A stretch of 64,000 bases of DNA from Pseudodesulfovibrio nedwellii (GCF_027923765.1 NZ_AP026709.1:2227501-2291500); one strand, 5' to 3'. Shown: positions 47,046 to 56,542, counted from the stretch's first letter. Notes: generated by a model not told the origin, from the sequence alone. Made by a program: numbers and translations.

Positions 47046-47798
47046 ATGACAAAGACAGTTTTGATTACAGGTGCCACAGCCGGATTCGGAAAGGCTATGG
47101 CCGAACGTTATGCGGCAGAAGGCTGGCAATTGGTCCTGACAGGACGTCGAAGCGACAGGTTGGAACAATTAAAACAAGATCTCACCCCAGCCAAAGTTCA
47201 CACCATCACCTTCGATATTCGCGACAAAGAAGCCTGCTTCAAAGCAGTGGAAAAACTCCCTTCCGGATTCAAAAATGTGGATGTTCTCGTCAACAACGCA
47301 GGTCTTGCACTCGGTCTTGACCCAGCCCAGTCCTGCGATCTCACAGATTGGGAAACAATGATCGACACCAACATCAAGGGACTCATGTACATGACCCGCG
47401 CCCTGCTCCCGTCCATGGTCGAACGCGATCAGGGCCATATCGTCAATCTCGGTTCCGTGGCCGGTACATATCCATATCCCGGTGGCAACTGCTACGGCGG
47501 AACCAAGGCGTTCGTAAATCACTTCTCCAAGAACCTCCTTGCTGATCTGCTCGGCACCAAGATCCGCGTCACCAACATCGAACCCGGACTCTGCGAATCC
47601 GAGTTCTCAGTCGTCCGCTTCAAAGGCGACAAAAACTCCGCCGACAAGGTCTACCAAGGTACCCAACCCATCGTCCCCCAAGACATAGCCGAGATCGTTT
47701 ACTGGACAACAACCTTACCCGCACACATCAACATCAACTCACTCGAAGTCATGCCCGTCGACCAAGCTTTCTCGCCTTTCGCTATCAATAGAAAATAA
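47046..47798 (+). CDS. Short-chain dehydrogenase (YdfG-like)
   Basis: NAD(P)-dependent oxidoreductase of 250 aa. TGATAGFG (residues 8-15) is the cofactor loop, NNAG (about 85-88), catalytic Ser in LGSVAG and YGGTK (Tyr/Lys pair about 150-154) are intact. TGRRSDRL suggests NADP preference. The overall pattern is close to YdfG, a 3-hydroxy acid/serine dehydrogenase; the substrate is not proven. ATG 47046 has GAGGAGAG seven bases upstream. Confidence 0.88.
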   Translation: MTKTVLITGATAGFGKAMAERYAAEGWQLVLTGRRSDRLEQLKQDLTPAKVHTITFDIRDKEACFKAVEKLPSGFKNVDVLVNNAGLALGLDPAQSCDLTDWETMIDTNIKGLMYMTRALLPSMVERDQGHIVNLGSVAGTYPYPGGNCYGGTKAFVNHFSKNLLADLLGTKIRVTNIEPGLCESEFSVVRFKGDKNSADKVYQGTQPIVPQDIAEIVYWTTTLPAHININSLEVMPVDQAFSPFAINRK

Positions 47799-47813
47799 GA
47801 ATGCCTCCGGCGG

Positions 47814-47870
47814 CTGGGGGAAGGGGAGGAAAACCCCTTTGAAAAGGGTTCTTTCCTCCCCTTCCCCCAG
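47814..47870. repeat. 19-bp perfect inverted repeat (dispersed-repeat type)
   Basis: A purine-rich arm at 47814-47832 pairs perfectly with 47852-47870, with a second small stem (ACCC/GGGT) inside. Such GGGGAAGGGGAGG palindromes recur between genes in Desulfovibrionaceae, as I recall. It may also terminate the dehydrogenase transcript. Confidence 0.6.
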
Positions 47871-48014
47871 ACCCCCATCCCTTCCTTTTCCTAAACTTTT
47901 TGTGTCGCCTTCGGCGATAAAAACGCTTAATCACTATTTGTAATATTCAAAAAAAACGTCTTTATAGTATCCAACTCCTAATATAGCATTTAGCTAAAAC
48001 ATTAAGGAGATGCC

Positions 48015-48539
48015 ATGACTGACTTTCATTTTTCATTACGCTTTAGTCCCGATAAAATCCCCGCATTAGCAAGTAAATATAACCCTAAAGATGATTTAGA
48101 AGTCGAACAAATTGGTAAGACAGCACAAGAGCGAGGGTTTTTATTAAAACCCGAATTCCTTAAAATTTGCGCCTGAAAGTCACCAAGAACAAAACCACAT
48201 GTCGAAAAAAATGAAGCATCGCTCGTTGAAGAAATCACACGCATAGCGTTCTCCAATCCCTTTGAAGACATTCGCATCGGCATATTACCCTTATTACAAG
48301 GTGTTCAATTCCCGACAGCCTCTGCAATTCTCCACCTAACTCATAAAGATCGTTATCCCATTCTCGACTTTCGAGCCTTATGGTCATTAGGCATTGATCC
48401 TCTTCCAAATGATTACACAGTTTCCTTTTGGAACAACTACACAAAAAAATGTCGCAAATTAGCCGACCAAACTAAACTCTCTATGCGCACAGTTGACCGT
48501 GCCCTCTGGCAATATTCATCAGAAAACCAACCCAAATGA
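48015..48539 (+). pseudogene. Nonsense-interrupted uncharacterised gene (TGA for TGG)
   Basis: AAGGAGA lies before ATG 48015 and a single frame runs to the TGA at 48537, but a TGA interrupts it at 48174-48176 (codon 54). Across it the protein reads ...FLKICA-stop-KSPRTKPH. Homologues of this small family, as I recall them, have W there (WKSPR), so this is a TGG to TGA change and not a Cys-to-Sec site. The codon use is visibly AT-rich, unlike the neighbours, suggesting recent acquisition. The function is unknown; the C-terminal half (ILPLLQGVQFPTASAIL) looks like a helix-hairpin-helix-type DNA-binding region. Confidence 0.65.
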
Positions 48540-48763
48540 TCTAAACAGCTCTTCAAATTTAGCTGGAGTGCCTTGGGGTGCATCGCACCCCAACAACGGC
48601 TATCCCTCCCCGACCACGTGAGACTTGGGAGAGTGGTGCAGATGTGCATTTTCTCGGGCGCAGCCGACCCGCAACCGTATCTTCATACGGTGAGGACTCG
48701 GTAAGGCCGAAAAATGTGCAGATGCGCCGCTATCGCAAGCCGTGTGTAGCCCGGATAACGCGC
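48540..48763. other. Structured intergenic region
   Basis: It contains the palindrome 48573-48593 and a CCGTAT-CTTC-ATACGG hairpin (48675-48690), flanked by related GTGCAGATG segments near 48634 and 48714. No gene is apparent. Confidence 0.5.
48573..48593. repeat. TTGGGGTG-type palindrome (copy 3)
   Basis: TTGGGGTGC-ATC-GCACCCCAA, a perfect 9-bp stem, like those at 27018 and 27352. Confidence 0.6.
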
Positions 48764-48803
48764 AAAAAAAGACCCCGCGCCATACAGCGCGGGGTCTTGT
48801 TTT
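48764..48803 (-). terminator. Terminator of the apr-qmo operon
   Basis: GACCCCGCGC (48771-48780) pairs with GCGCGGGGTC (48787-48796). The minus strand ends in seven T residues, and the plus strand also shows TTGTTTTT. Confidence 0.92.
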
Positions 48804-48820
48804 TGAGCGGTAATCCGGGT

Positions 48821-49477
48821 CTACCAGCTATCGCCGCCGAATGCGTCGCCACCGAGACCAAAGTCGGCTTCGGGTTCGCCGCCAACTTCGGGGCCGGTGG
48901 ACTGAGCGTCACCAGCGTCAGCAGCAGCGCCGTCACCGGCAACACCGGCAACCACAACGCCCTGGCTCTTGACCTTGTCGACTTCCGCCATCAGATCATT
49001 GAGCTTCTTGGTCATATCGTCGAGCTTACCAGAAGCAACGGTGACTTTCTGTTCACCAGCAGCATTCTGAGCATCGATGGTCTTGACCTTGGCTTCCAAG
49101 GGGCTGATCTTTGCAGCCAGCTCGGCCTTTTCAGCATTCAGTTTTTCAACTTCAGCCTGAAGGGCAGCTTTTTCTTCTTTCAAACCGGCCAGGATGTCCA
49201 GGACAGCCTTGGCGCGGACAGCCTCACCTTCGGGCAGGGCTTCAATCTTGACCTGATTACCGAGCTTGGCGATGTCGCCTTCGGCATAAGAAGTCAGACC
49301 GGGTTCTTGTTCATAAATCCAGGCCTTGGACAGAGCTTGTGCCACAGGGGCGACGTCTGCGTCCACGGAATCAGCCTGGGTGATGTAAGCCAGCATATCG
49401 AGCTGAGTCTGGTCAGCGGTGTCACCGCGGAGCACAGACACAAAAGCGTTCATTGGGAATACCTTAGCTTCAGCCAT
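48821..49477 (-). CDS. qmoD: QmoD-like protein
   Basis: Soluble protein of 218 aa. It begins with a conserved helical region (1-80), continues with a coiled coil of Glu/Ala/Lys (about 90-160) and ends in a Gly/Ala/Asp-rich, probably disordered tail. Its place directly after qmoC on the same strand matches the promoter-distal gene of the Desulfovibrio qmo operon, reported to be needed for efficient sulfate reduction. No cofactor motif is visible. ATG 49477 has AAGGAGG. Its biochemical role is not known. Confidence 0.8.
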   Translation of the reverse strand: MAEAKVFPMNAFVSVLRGDTADQTQLDMLAYITQADSVDADVAPVAQALSKAWIYEQEPGLTSYAEGDIAKLGNQVKIEALPEGEAVRAKAVLDILAGLKEEKAALQAEVEKLNAEKAELAAKISPLEAKVKTIDAQNAAGEQKVTVASGKLDDMTKKLNDLMAEVDKVKSQGVVVAGVAGDGAAADAGDAQSTGPEVGGEPEADFGLGGDAFGGDSW

Positions 49478-49527
49478 TTGATGCCTCCTTAACTAAGTAA
49501 GCTTCGTTTTTATGTTCACCCAGGCGA

Positions 49528-50799
49528 CTATTTGTCGGCGCCCATGGGGATGCGGCCAATCTTCTTGGCGTAGGACAATGCCACTGTACGGTATACCAAA
49601 TGACCCAACTTGGACCACGGCAGGTACGCGAGCAACATGAACACACCGATCAGATGCACGTAATAGATCGGGTAAGCCAGTACTGCTACGTCGAGTACAC
49701 GGAAAACCATGGCAGCGATACCAGTCAGAAAGATGGTCCAGATCAAAGTGATCAGGTACCAGTCATACCAACTGGAGGACTGCTTGGCTTCGTCCAGGTT
49801 CACACGACGTTTGGTCAGAGCCATAAGGCCGTAAACCCCCAGACCAGCGCCGACCAGAGCCAGCAGCTTGACAGGATGATAAAACGGCATGGGTGTATGA
49901 CCGATAGCAGACACGATGTCGCCCAAGCCAGTGATGCCAAGGAAACGCAGTGTCCAGCCGCCCCAGTGACCTGCAGCGACAGTACCGGTAACGATCATCA
50001 GAGCGATAAAAGAGAACATCAACCAGCGGTGGCCGGCAGCGCGCTTGATATCCAACTCGTCAGCTTCGTCATCATTACAATCCAGAAACTGGGTGTGCTG
50101 CAGAATTTCATACTTGGCAGTATCGATCAGACAAGCAATGAAGCTCGGCTCATCCTTACGACCAACGATGAATGTCTTGGGCTGCTCTTTGAAGGCCTTG
50201 AGCATATTGCGCACACCTGCATAAAAACCCCAAATCATGAAGGCGAAAACCAACATGAAGACAGGGTCAATGACATAGTCACCAGGGAACAGACCACCAA
50301 AGACGATCTGGCCGTCTGCGGCGGGGACCCAACCATGAGTGGCTGCATCCCAGTTGAATGTAGGCAGGAATGAACCAACCTTGCTGGCCATAATAAACCA
50401 GACGATACCATAAAACAGGGCCGGAACAGCAGCCAGAGGCAGCATGCCGCTGGAGCTGGACATCAGCTTGCCGATAATCGGCAGCGGAGCCAGAGTGCGA
50501 TAGGCCATGTTACGCAGGGCAGCCAGCAGGTCACCCGGCTTGGCACCACGAGGGCACAATGTAGAACAGGTGCCGCAGTTATGACACAACCAGATATCAA
50601 TATCGTTAACCAGGCGATCCTTGAGTCCCCACTGAGCCCAGACCATCTCCTTGCGGGGATACGGGTTGTCAGCCGGAGACAGAGGACAGACCACCGAACA
50701 GGTGGCGCACTGGTAGCATTTTTTCAGGGAGTCGCCGCCTATGGCCTGCAACTCTTCTACGAACTTAAGGTCCGGTTGTACCTTGACGGTATTAGACAT
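49528..50799 (-). CDS. qmoC: QmoC, quinone-interacting membrane-bound oxidoreductase subunit C
   Basis: Membrane subunit of 423 aa, a fusion of HdrC- and HdrE-like parts. The N-terminus has CYQCATCSVVCP (about 29-40) and CHNCGTCSTLCP (about 72-83) for two [4Fe-4S] clusters. About six hydrophobic helices (from about residue 110 on) hold the hemes b and the quinone site. It takes electrons from menaquinol. ATG 50799 has GGAGG upstream, 10 bp after qmoB stops. Confidence 0.95.
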   Translation of the reverse strand: MSNTVKVQPDLKFVEELQAIGGDSLKKCYQCATCSVVCPLSPADNPYPRKEMVWAQWGLKDRLVNDIDIWLCHNCGTCSTLCPRGAKPGDLLAALRNMAYRTLAPLPIIGKLMSSSSGMLPLAAVPALFYGIVWFIMASKVGSFLPTFNWDAATHGWVPAADGQIVFGGLFPGDYVIDPVFMLVFAFMIWGFYAGVRNMLKAFKEQPKTFIVGRKDEPSFIACLIDTAKYEILQHTQFLDCNDDEADELDIKRAAGHRWLMFSFIALMIVTGTVAAGHWGGWTLRFLGITGLGDIVSAIGHTPMPFYHPVKLLALVGAGLGVYGLMALTKRRVNLDEAKQSSSWYDWYLITLIWTIFLTGIAAMVFRVLDVAVLAYPIYYVHLIGVFMLLAYLPWSKLGHLVYRTVALSYAKKIGRIPMGADK

Positions 50800-50809
50800 G
50801 CCGTACCTC

Positions 50810-53080
50810 CTAGTAACCCTTGAACGGGTTGGGGCCGAAGTTGGTGGTGATGTTCTCAACGAACTCGTCGATCATGGCCGGAACCTGATCGTACATGTCG
50901 ATGGAGACCTCGTACTGTTCAACGCGTTCAGGCTCGACACCGAGACGTCCCAGGGACTCAGCGATGTTTTCCTTACGGCGGTTACACAGTTCCGAACCCT
51001 TGACGAAGTGGCACTGATAGTCGTCGCCGTACTTACAGCCAAGCATCATCACGCCATCAATGCCCTTGGACATTGCGTCAGCGACCCAGATGGCATTGAC
51101 AGAACCAAGGCAGCGCACAGGAAGGAAGCGCACATATGGGCTCCAGCTTTTACCGCGCATAGCAGCCATGTCCAGAGCCGGGGTAGCATCGTTCTCACAC
51201 GCCAGGACGATAATGCGGGGACCGCCTTCTTCCAGGGTATCGGGAACTTTGACTTCCTTGATGGCCTGACCAATCTGGCTGACGCCATAGTTGGAGAAGG
51301 AGATAACACGTTCCGGACATGCACCCATGCAGGTACCGCAACGGCGGCAGCGGGTGGGATTCGGAAGCGGCGTACCCTTCTCGTCATCGTCCAGAGCACC
51401 AAACGGACACTCCTCGGTGCAACGCTTACACTGAGTACAACGCATGAAGTTAAACTCAGGAAAGCTCAAGTCACCAGAACGGGGATGTACAGACATACCA
51501 CGGTTGGCGGACTCAATGCACTGGATAGCCTTAAGGGCGGCACCAGCTGCATCCTCTGCGGCAAGACCAAGGCCCATGGGCTGACGCACGCAACCAGCGG
51601 CGTAAACGCCTGTGCGGCGGGTCTCGTAAGGGAAGCAGATATAGTTGGAATCAGCGAACCCGTCGAACAACTCAAGGTCCGGGAATGCCGGGCCTTGGCG
51701 GTAGACGAAGTTCATAGTCGGATTTGCTGCGGTAGTCGGGACGATGGCGGTGGGAACCACAACCATGTCGGCGGCCAATTCGATATCTGCACCCAACAGG
51801 GTATTCTCGGCCTTGATGACAACGGAGCTGCCAGCCTCGGAAACACCGGTCACGGTGCCCTTGGTCAACATGATGCCCGGATCGTCCTGAGCGGCCTGAT
51901 AGTATTTTTCATTAATGCCGGGAACCATCATGTGATCATAGATCACGTAGGCTGTAGCATTGGGAGCAAGCTCACGCACATAGTTGGCATGTTTCAAAGC
52001 GACCAGGGAAGTCAGCTCAGAACTGTATGCCAGGTGCTTAGCGGATTCCTTATCAGGATAATGGAAGGTCTCACACTCATCTTCTTCAGTGCTGCTTTCG
52101 TCGCAAGGCAATTCTTCTTCACATGCTTCGCCGCATGGGTCGTAAGAAACGCCTTCCATCAACAGAGTGGTATCAACGATGAAAGCGACAGAGGACGGAG
52201 TGCGACCATCTGCGGTCTTAATGCCACCGTTTGCAGCCATGGCTTCAAATTCGGCAGAAGTCACGACGTTCTTGATGGAACCGTAACCCAAAGGAGCCAA
52301 GAATTCGGTCTTGCCCGGCACGAATCCGGTAGCCATGACGACTGCGCCGATCTCGTACTCGGTACCAGCGATGGTAGCCTTGTACTGAGCCGGAGCGCCA
52401 GCCAGGGCTTCAACAGTAGCACCGGTAATAACCTGAATCTTGTCGTTGGACTCGACCTGGCTAATAACACCGGCAATATCAATCTTCTCCGCACGGTCAC
52501 CAAAAGGTGCACCCAGCGGATAGGATTTATACATGGTAGCAGCCTTGCCACCAAGCTTATCATCCTGTTCAACGAGGATTACGGAGTAACCCACACTGGC
52601 AGCGTTGAGAGCCGCGTTCAAACCGGTGTAACCACCACCCACGACCAAAATGGTCTTGTAGGGATCCGGCAGTTCCGGTTCGGGAATCCGGCTGTTGAAC
52701 AGCTTGATGATTCCCATGTTAGTGTAATCCTTGGCGATGACTTCCATCTGACCAGGGAACTGAGGATCTTCCTGATAGGACCAGACGCACTGCTCACGCA
52801 GAGAGACTCGTTCCACCTGGACTTTTTCGCCGAACTTGAAAACGTCCCACTTGGCGCGGGGCGAGCAGGCGCAGCAAACCACGCCATCCAGATCGTTCTC
52901 GGCGATATCGGCCTCAATCATGGCCTTGCCTTCCGGGCTACAAAGAACCGGGTTGGACTTGGCCACGGCAACGTAGGAGGAGTGTTTGCCATTGGCAGCG
53001 AATTCGGCCAGGGCATCGACATCGAGATTTGCCCCGATGTCACAACCTCCACAGATATATACTCCAAGCTTTTCAGCCAT
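50810..53080 (-). CDS. qmoB: QmoB, flavin and Fe-S subunit
   Basis: Cytoplasmic subunit of 756 aa, HdrA-like with a C-terminal MvhD-like part. The N-terminus has CGGCDIG, a flavin-binding GGGYTGLNAALNAASVG (about residues 145-160), then a pair of ferredoxin motifs CTQCKRCTEECP and CRRCGTCMGACP (about 550-600). It relays electrons between QmoC and AprAB with QmoA. Start at ATG 53080, 3 bp after the qmoA stop. An antisense frame over it is spurious. Confidence 0.95.
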   Translation of the reverse strand: MAEKLGVYICGGCDIGANLDVDALAEFAANGKHSSYVAVAKSNPVLCSPEGKAMIEADIAENDLDGVVCCACSPRAKWDVFKFGEKVQVERVSLREQCVWSYQEDPQFPGQMEVIAKDYTNMGIIKLFNSRIPEPELPDPYKTILVVGGGYTGLNAALNAASVGYSVILVEQDDKLGGKAATMYKSYPLGAPFGDRAEKIDIAGVISQVESNDKIQVITGATVEALAGAPAQYKATIAGTEYEIGAVVMATGFVPGKTEFLAPLGYGSIKNVVTSAEFEAMAANGGIKTADGRTPSSVAFIVDTTLLMEGVSYDPCGEACEEELPCDESSTEEDECETFHYPDKESAKHLAYSSELTSLVALKHANYVRELAPNATAYVIYDHMMVPGINEKYYQAAQDDPGIMLTKGTVTGVSEAGSSVVIKAENTLLGADIELAADMVVVPTAIVPTTAANPTMNFVYRQGPAFPDLELFDGFADSNYICFPYETRRTGVYAAGCVRQPMGLGLAAEDAAGAALKAIQCIESANRGMSVHPRSGDLSFPEFNFMRCTQCKRCTEECPFGALDDDEKGTPLPNPTRCRRCGTCMGACPERVISFSNYGVSQIGQAIKEVKVPDTLEEGGPRIIVLACENDATPALDMAAMRGKSWSPYVRFLPVRCLGSVNAIWVADAMSKGIDGVMMLGCKYGDDYQCHFVKGSELCNRRKENIAESLGRLGVEPERVEQYEVSIDMYDQVPAMIDEFVENITTNFGPNPFKGY

Positions 53081-53083
53081 TGG

Positions 53084-54319
53084 TTACCTCCCTACCACGG
53101 TTTGAATCGCCTTCATCGCGGCAGCAGTGCCGGACTGGGCGGACTTCATGACGTCAAAGGGCTGTTTGGCACAACCGGCGGCAATGATTCCTTCGCCGTC
53201 GATGACGAAACCGTCAACGTCAATCTTTCCAGCCGGGGCCTTAAGACCAGCACAGCTGGGCTCCATACCGGTAGCCAGAACGACCATGTCATATGTCTCT
53301 TCGGTCTTGATACCGGTGAGCGCATTTTCCACGGTGACGATGGGGTTGCCTTGGGCGTCTTCAACAATGTCAGCGACCTTGCCCTTAACCAAGCTGAGTT
53401 TTTCATCGGCTTCGGTGATGGACTTGAACTTGTCATAACGACCGGGGGTACGCAGATCAATGTAGTAGATCGTTGCACTGGCGTCAGAACGTTCACGGAC
53501 ATAGCGAACATGCTTAAGTGAAGCCATGCAGCAAATGTAGGAACAGTAGTTCAGATGATTCTGGTCGCGAGAACCGGCACACTGGACAAAAGCAATCTTC
53601 TTGGGTTCTGCACCGTCAGAAGGACGCTGAATCTTACCAGAGGTCGGGCCGTTAGGCGCACACAGACGCTCGAACTGCATGTTGGTGACCACATTTTTCA
53701 AAGTACCGCCACCAAGGTTGGTCAGCTTGGAAACATCATAAGGTTTCCAACCCGTTGCAACAACAATAGCACCGACAGCCAAGTCAATTTCCTTGGCAGC
53801 GTCGTCCAGCTCAACGGCATCGTACGGACAGGATGCCTTAATGGCTTCCAGTTCGGACTCGGATGCATTCTCAGCATCCACAACGTAGCGCATGGGGAAC
53901 ATGAAGGGATGTGTCTTGTATGCCAGACTGCGAGTACCTGTGCCGAAATCAAATTCGGACTCGATCTTGGTGGAAGTTGCCTTCTCACACTTGCCACAGG
54001 CAGTACATTTTTCATTCACGAAGCGAGGACGCTGCGTGATCTTGACATCGTAGTTACCGGCGGTACCGGAAACGGATGTCACATCGGCCATTGTAATGAC
54101 CTTTACATTTGGATTGTTCTTAATCCGTTGAAACTGAATCTCCAGACCACAGGACGGAGGACACAGCTTAGGGAAATACCGATTCAGCTGTGCAACCCTA
54201 CCACCAATGTAGGGGTTTGTTTCAACGATGTAAACCTCGTAGCCGACTTCGGCAGCTTCGAGGGCGGCGGTGATTCCTGCGAACCCCCCGCCTACAACGA
54301 GAATACTATTATTCGACAT
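53084..54319 (-). CDS. qmoA: QmoA, flavoprotein subunit
   Basis: HdrA-like FAD protein of 411 aa with the Rossmann motif GGGFAGITAALEAAEVG (about residues 10-26) and Cys motif CTACGKCEK (about 125-133), and CxG...CC-type cysteines in YCSYICCMAS. It is the hydrophilic flavin subunit of the Qmo complex. The frame opens at 54361; ATG 54319 has GGAGG at about ten bases and begins the family N-terminus. Confidence 0.95.
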   Translation of the reverse strand: MSNNSILVVGGGFAGITAALEAAEVGYEVYIVETNPYIGGRVAQLNRYFPKLCPPSCGLEIQFQRIKNNPNVKVITMADVTSVSGTAGNYDVKITQRPRFVNEKCTACGKCEKATSTKIESEFDFGTGTRSLAYKTHPFMFPMRYVVDAENASESELEAIKASCPYDAVELDDAAKEIDLAVGAIVVATGWKPYDVSKLTNLGGGTLKNVVTNMQFERLCAPNGPTSGKIQRPSDGAEPKKIAFVQCAGSRDQNHLNYCSYICCMASLKHVRYVRERSDASATIYYIDLRTPGRYDKFKSITEADEKLSLVKGKVADIVEDAQGNPIVTVENALTGIKTEETYDMVVLATGMEPSCAGLKAPAGKIDVDGFVIDGEGIIAAGCAKQPFDVMKSAQSGTAAAMKAIQTVVGR

Positions 54320-54373
54320 TCTCTTAATTCCTCCCGAATAAAGTTGAGGCTCAGCCAACAAAATGGCCTAAAC

Positions 54374-54462
54374 CCGGACCGGGAGCCCGTTCCCGGCCCG
54401 GATTCAGACCATTTTAGCCCCGGACATTTAGAAGTGTCCGCGGGCCGGGGGCCCGCGGACAC
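54374..54462 (-). other. Tandem hairpins between aprA and qmoA
   Basis: One stem pairs 54374-54384 with 54391-54401 (one mismatch), a second is a perfect 13-bp GC-rich stem, 54434-54446 with 54450-54462 around GGG. Neither has a T-run. They probably set the relative mRNA levels of aprBA and qmoABC. Confidence 0.65.
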
Positions 54463-54483
54463 GGGGTGATCATTACCTAATGC

Positions 54484-56481
54484 TTAGGCGTCGGGGATGA
54501 TCTTGACGTAAGGCTTCTTGAAGATAGTAGTCACGCCAGTGGCGGGATCGTACGTGGAGTTACAGAAGCACTTCCACTTGGAATCGTCCAGACCCATGAA
54601 GTCGCCGCGGTAGTAGAAGCCCGGGTAACGGGATTCTTCACGGAACTCGATGTGCTGCATGTGCAGGCGGACGGTCCAGAGGCGGTGGAACTGTTCCCAA
54701 CAGCGCATCAGTTCGTGGAGATCACGAGCTGCGAGCTTCTTGGAATCTTCTTCCATCATGCCGATCAACCAGAAACCGGTGTTCAGCAGAGCCTTGGAGG
54801 TCATGTACAGAGTAGCAACACCACCACCATATTCATCGGTGCACTTAATGAGGCGCATCATGAAGTTATGGGGAGTGATGTAAGCAGGGTTGACAACAGG
54901 ATCGGTGGAACCGGCCTTGTTCTCTTCGTATGTGTACCAGGGCTGATAGAGCTCTTTAGCGAGATCAGCAGCGGTTTCCTTGATTGCGGGCTTGAAGTCC
55001 TTGTGGTCGACAACCCAACGGACCATCTGCTTACCGACGATGCGGCCTTCAGCATGGGAACCGGAGGAGAACTTGTGACCAGAAGCGCCAACACCATCAG
55101 CACAAGTCCAGAGGCCGTTGACGGAGGTCATACGGTTGTAGACCTTACCGTTGTCAGCTTTGATCTTGTAAGACTCGGGAACCCATTCTTCATCAGGGCC
55201 GGAACACCAGATGCCGCAGCAACCGGAGTGAGAGCCGAGGAGGTAAGGTTCGGTAGGCATGATTTCAGAACCACGATCCTCAGGAGCGCAGTTAGTAGCA
55301 GCCCAGAGGTTAGCCTGGCCAACGCACATGTCGAGGAAATCTTCCCAAGCTTCAGACTCGAGATGCTTCCATTCGGGACCGGACAGGTCGCCGCCAACAG
55401 TGTTCAGCAGGGCAGTCTTGGTGTCCATGAAGATCGGGCCGCGGCCTTCACGCATTTCACGGAGCATCATGTGGTTACGCAAGCAGGTGGGGATAATGTG
55501 ACCCTTGGCGTAGCCGCGATCCTCGTAAGGCTTCAGCATAGCACGGTTGGTCTCACAGTAATCTTCACCCTTGTAGTTGGTAGCTTTGGCCTTGAAGAGG
55601 AGGAACCAAGCGCCGACCGGACCGTAACCATCTTTGAAACGGGCGGGGACGAAGCGGTTTTCCATCATGGTCATTTCGCCGCCAACCTGGGCAACCATGG
55701 TGTAAGTGGAACCTGCGTTCCATACGGGGTACCATGCGCGACCCATTCCCTCTCCAGTGGAGCGGGGACGGTACACGTTAACAGCACCACCACAAGCGAC
55801 AACAGCTGCGTTGCACTTGTAGACGTAAACTTTATTCTCGCGAGTGGAGAAACCAACAGCACCAGCGATGCGGTTAGGCTCGTTAGCGTCCAGCAACATC
55901 TTAACGATGAATACACGCTCAACGTAACGATCTTCACCAATGGCGTTCTTGGCAGCTTCAGCAACGATGCACTTGTAGGACTCACCGTTGATCATGATCT
56001 GCCAACGACCGGAGCGAACCGGAGCGTCGCCGTTACGGATGGCGAGGCCTTCAGCCTTAGCCTTGGCACCGTCGAGGTTCTTGCCGTCTTTCTTAACCCA
56101 AACGGGGAGGCCCCATTCTTCAAAGAGATGGACAGAATCATCAACGTGACGGCCGAGGTCGAAGATCAAATCTTCGCGGACGATGCCCATGAGGTCGGTA
56201 CGGACCATACGGACGTAATCGTCGACATCGTTGTCGCCGCAGTATGTGTTAATAGCAGACAAACCCTGAGCAATTGCGCCGGAGCGATCAAGAGCAGCCT
56301 TGTCAACGAGTTCGAGGGTGATGGACGGATCGACTTTTTCGATCCAGCGCATGGCTTCGAAAGCGGCACCGCAGTTACCCATGCCACCGCCGACCATCAG
56401 AATATCAACGTCTTTTTCGATGATTTCCGGCTCGGCGAGAGCAACACCCTTGGAAGCTTCTTTGCTGGGAAGCAGAGGCAT
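54484..56481 (-). CDS. aprA: Adenylylsulfate reductase alpha subunit
   Basis: FAD-containing subunit of 665 aa that reduces APS to sulfite and AMP. The N-terminal flavin motif GGGMGNCGAAFEAMRW (about residues 32-47) and the family regions (VPARFKDGYGPVGAWF, NHMMLREMREGRGPIFMDT, ASGHKFSSGSHAEGRIVGK) are those of dissimilatory AprA, and the length is typical. ATG 56481 has AGGAG. It follows aprB by 61 bp. Confidence 0.97.
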   Translation of the reverse strand: MPLLPSKEASKGVALAEPEIIEKDVDILMVGGGMGNCGAAFEAMRWIEKVDPSITLELVDKAALDRSGAIAQGLSAINTYCGDNDVDDYVRMVRTDLMGIVREDLIFDLGRHVDDSVHLFEEWGLPVWVKKDGKNLDGAKAKAEGLAIRNGDAPVRSGRWQIMINGESYKCIVAEAAKNAIGEDRYVERVFIVKMLLDANEPNRIAGAVGFSTRENKVYVYKCNAAVVACGGAVNVYRPRSTGEGMGRAWYPVWNAGSTYTMVAQVGGEMTMMENRFVPARFKDGYGPVGAWFLLFKAKATNYKGEDYCETNRAMLKPYEDRGYAKGHIIPTCLRNHMMLREMREGRGPIFMDTKTALLNTVGGDLSGPEWKHLESEAWEDFLDMCVGQANLWAATNCAPEDRGSEIMPTEPYLLGSHSGCCGIWCSGPDEEWVPESYKIKADNGKVYNRMTSVNGLWTCADGVGASGHKFSSGSHAEGRIVGKQMVRWVVDHKDFKPAIKETAADLAKELYQPWYTYEENKAGSTDPVVNPAYITPHNFMMRLIKCTDEYGGGVATLYMTSKALLNTGFWLIGMMEEDSKKLAARDLHELMRCWEQFHRLWTVRLHMQHIEFREESRYPGFYYRGDFMGLDDSKWKCFCNSTYDPATGVTTIFKKPYVKIIPDA

Positions 56482-56542
56482 AATATTTCTCCTAGTATTT
56501 AACGTGATTCAAGCAGTCTTAAAGACAATTACACAGGCTGGA

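Noticed and set aside
48174-48176. TGA as a second selenocysteine codon
   Set aside because: Homologues carry Trp there, no Cys partner or SECIS-like hairpin follows.
50741-53521. 926-codon plus-strand open frame
   Set aside because: It lies antisense to qmoB and part of qmoA, whose families are certain; the frame is a codon-bias shadow.
54652-56502. 616-codon plus-strand open frame
   Set aside because: Antisense to aprA; no RBS or family signal.
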